From: Aquirhabdus sp.
Lineage (GTDB): Bacteria > Pseudomonadota > Gammaproteobacteria > Pseudomonadales > Moraxellaceae
NCBI GenBank assembly: GCA_030152425.1
Contig: JASLJP010000132.1
Location: forward strand, 1 to 6,420
DNA length: 6,420 nt
Direction: 5' to 3'
The translations under genes and the position numbers were made by a program. Below are positions 5,333 to 6,420 of the stretch, piece after piece (positions within the stretch are counted from its first letter, which is position 1; each line of letters opens with the position of its first letter). Under the pieces are notes generated by a model, which made no database searches, was not told the origin of the DNA, and saw only the letters and a list, made by a program, of their open reading frames with translations.

Positions 5333-6352
5333 TTAGAAACGTTCCGCCGCGCGGTTCAGTACGCGCACCACCATGGCGATGGAATGCGGCACCATGATGT
5401 TGGCCACATTGGTCCGATCCGCATCATCCGTGCTCGACAACACGATCCCGCCTTGGGTATAGGCGATCGTGCCGCCCTGCGTCAGCAAAGGACGAATATC
5501 CGTTGCAGTCGCAGCCAGCGGGGTCAGGTCATTGAGTGCTGCAGTCACTTTAGCACCATTATTCAGCGCCAAGGAATCATAGTGATCTTCAACCCAGGTT
5601 TCCCAGCCCGAATGGTTTAATGCCGAAGTCGTCCACACATGATGCGGCTGCAACAGATCGGTGGTGTGCATCACAAAGCCCAGCGATTGCACCGAGGGCG
5701 AAGTGAGGAACTGCTGGAACCAGTACTGACCTAAGTTATCAATCGGTTGAAACGGCATGGTTTCAAAGTCCGCATACATATTGCGCGTCGAATAGCCGCC
5801 CAAACGATAGTGCGCCTCGGTCAGATCATAGGCATTGTATTTCGAGCTATCGCCAAACCAGCCTTTCAGATTGCCTTTGCCATCATCCAGATAGTCGCCA
5901 TACAGCCAGGACGCCGCCATATTGTCGATATCACCCCAGACGGTCAGCTTGTTGTAGTTATAGCCACCAAAATCATTGCCATGAACATCAGGGCCTTGAG
6001 TCTGGTTTTGGAAATGCCAATACGACGTATATTTAACGATACCAGACGCAGCCCCCCAAACCGGCGCTAACTGACAACTCCCTGTCGACGCACCACAGAT
6101 ATAGGTATCGGCAAAATCATCCACATCATACGCACCTTGACCCAGCACCGTAGCAAATTGATCAATGGTGTAGCCCGCACGCGTCGCACCCGCGAGCAAC
6201 TTCGCGTAATTGGTGGTCGAAGGGTTCGCCTTCATATAATTCACCGCGTCGATCGCAATGCGGCGGTGTACTTCTTGCGACCATGCGCTGGCATCCGTCG
6301 CTGCAAATAGCGCTGTGGCTGCTGCCAACACCGCACATATGTTTTTTTTCAT
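5333..6352 (-). CDS. Secreted zinc-dependent phospholipase C / P1-nuclease-like enzyme
   Basis: This encodes 339 residues. AAGGA (6359-6363) lies six bases before the ATG. The signal peptide MKKNICAVLAAATALFAATD-ASA ends just before Trp24. In this family the free N-terminal Trp binds zinc, so the predicted cut after ASA is strong evidence. Candidate ligands in order are Trp24, His29 (mature position 6, as in P1 nuclease), Asp78/79, His113 (YWHFQN), His229 and Asp232, His238 (QPHH) and His247-x3-Glu251 (HSGWE). FQPIDNLGQYWFQQF is also typical of the phospholipase branch. Cys86 and Cys93 may form a disulfide. The family cleaves phosphodiester bonds in phospholipids or single-stranded nucleic acid; which substrate applies cannot be told, though I lean to phospholipid. 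One oddity: His229 and Asp232 are separated by two residues, whereas three are usual. Length fits a single catalytic domain with an insertion at about 120-200. Confidence 0.85.
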   Translation of the reverse strand: MKKNICAVLAAATALFAATDASAWSQEVHRRIAIDAVNYMKANPSTTNYAKLLAGATRAGYTIDQFATVLGQGAYDVDDFADTYICGASTGSCQLAPVWGAASGIVKYTSYWHFQNQTQGPDVHGNDFGGYNYNKLTVWGDIDNMAASWLYGDYLDDGKGNLKGWFGDSSKYNAYDLTEAHYRLGGYSTRNMYADFETMPFQPIDNLGQYWFQQFLTSPSVQSLGFVMHTTDLLQPHHVWTTSALNHSGWETWVEDHYDSLALNNGAKVTAALNDLTPLAATATDIRPLLTQGGTIAYTQGGIVLSSTDDADRTNVANIMVPHSIAMVVRVLNRAAERF

Positions 6353-6406
6353 GAAAAGTCCTTATCCCCGTTAAATGACGAATGCTCAATCGCACCCCTA
6401 AACGCC

Positions 6407-6412
6407 ATATTA
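6407..6412 (-). promoter_or_regulatory. Candidate -10 element of the phospholipase-like gene
   Basis: The minus strand reads TAATAT then GG, 54 bases before the ATG. The -35 region would lie at or beyond the window edge, so it cannot be judged. Support comes mainly from the identical TAATATGG at a similar distance from the exported-protein gene at 2088. Confidence 0.3.
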
Positions 6413-6420
6413 CAAATTTA

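Overview
The window is about 55% GC and looks like a chromosomal stretch from a Gram-negative bacterium. Signal peptides, a periplasmic-type parvulin isomerase and E. coli-like Shine-Dalgarno sites suggest a proteobacterium, most likely a gammaproteobacterium, but no marker gene fixes the genus. No tRNA, rRNA, CRISPR array, transposase or phage gene was recognised. Several genes are of unknown function, and most transcription units end in a clear intrinsic terminator.

Layout: (1) positions 3-932, plus strand, the 3' part of a coiled-coil protein whose start lies outside the window, ending at a two-way terminator (961-999). (2) Two short minus-strand units: a three-helix membrane protein (1076-1396) and, upstream of it and separated by a terminator, a small exported protein resembling DUF2059 (1531-2088). 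(3) A 384-base divergent intergenic region (2089-2472) with palindromes and tandem repeats. (4) A plus-strand gene for a hemerythrin-like protein (2473-3144), closed by a second two-way terminator. (5) A minus-strand cluster read from right to left: a secreted zinc-dependent phospholipase C/P1-nuclease-like enzyme (5333-6352), a structured 3' region with a terminator, an exported SurA/PpiD-type parvulin isomerase (3782-5194), and a membrane-anchored periplasmic protein (3213-3785) that starts at a TTG overlapping the isomerase stop codon.

Functional picture: most products appear to act at or outside the inner membrane. The isomerase and anchored protein are almost certainly co-expressed and may form a membrane-tethered folding module (inference). 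The enzyme just upstream is a plausible client, but only position suggests this. The most notable points are a possible pseudoknot in the terminator between enzyme and isomerase, replacement of a usual active-site His in the isomerase by Glu, a shifted metal-ligand motif in the enzyme, and a dense set of repeats in the divergent promoter region. No obviously new multi-gene defence or mobile system was found.
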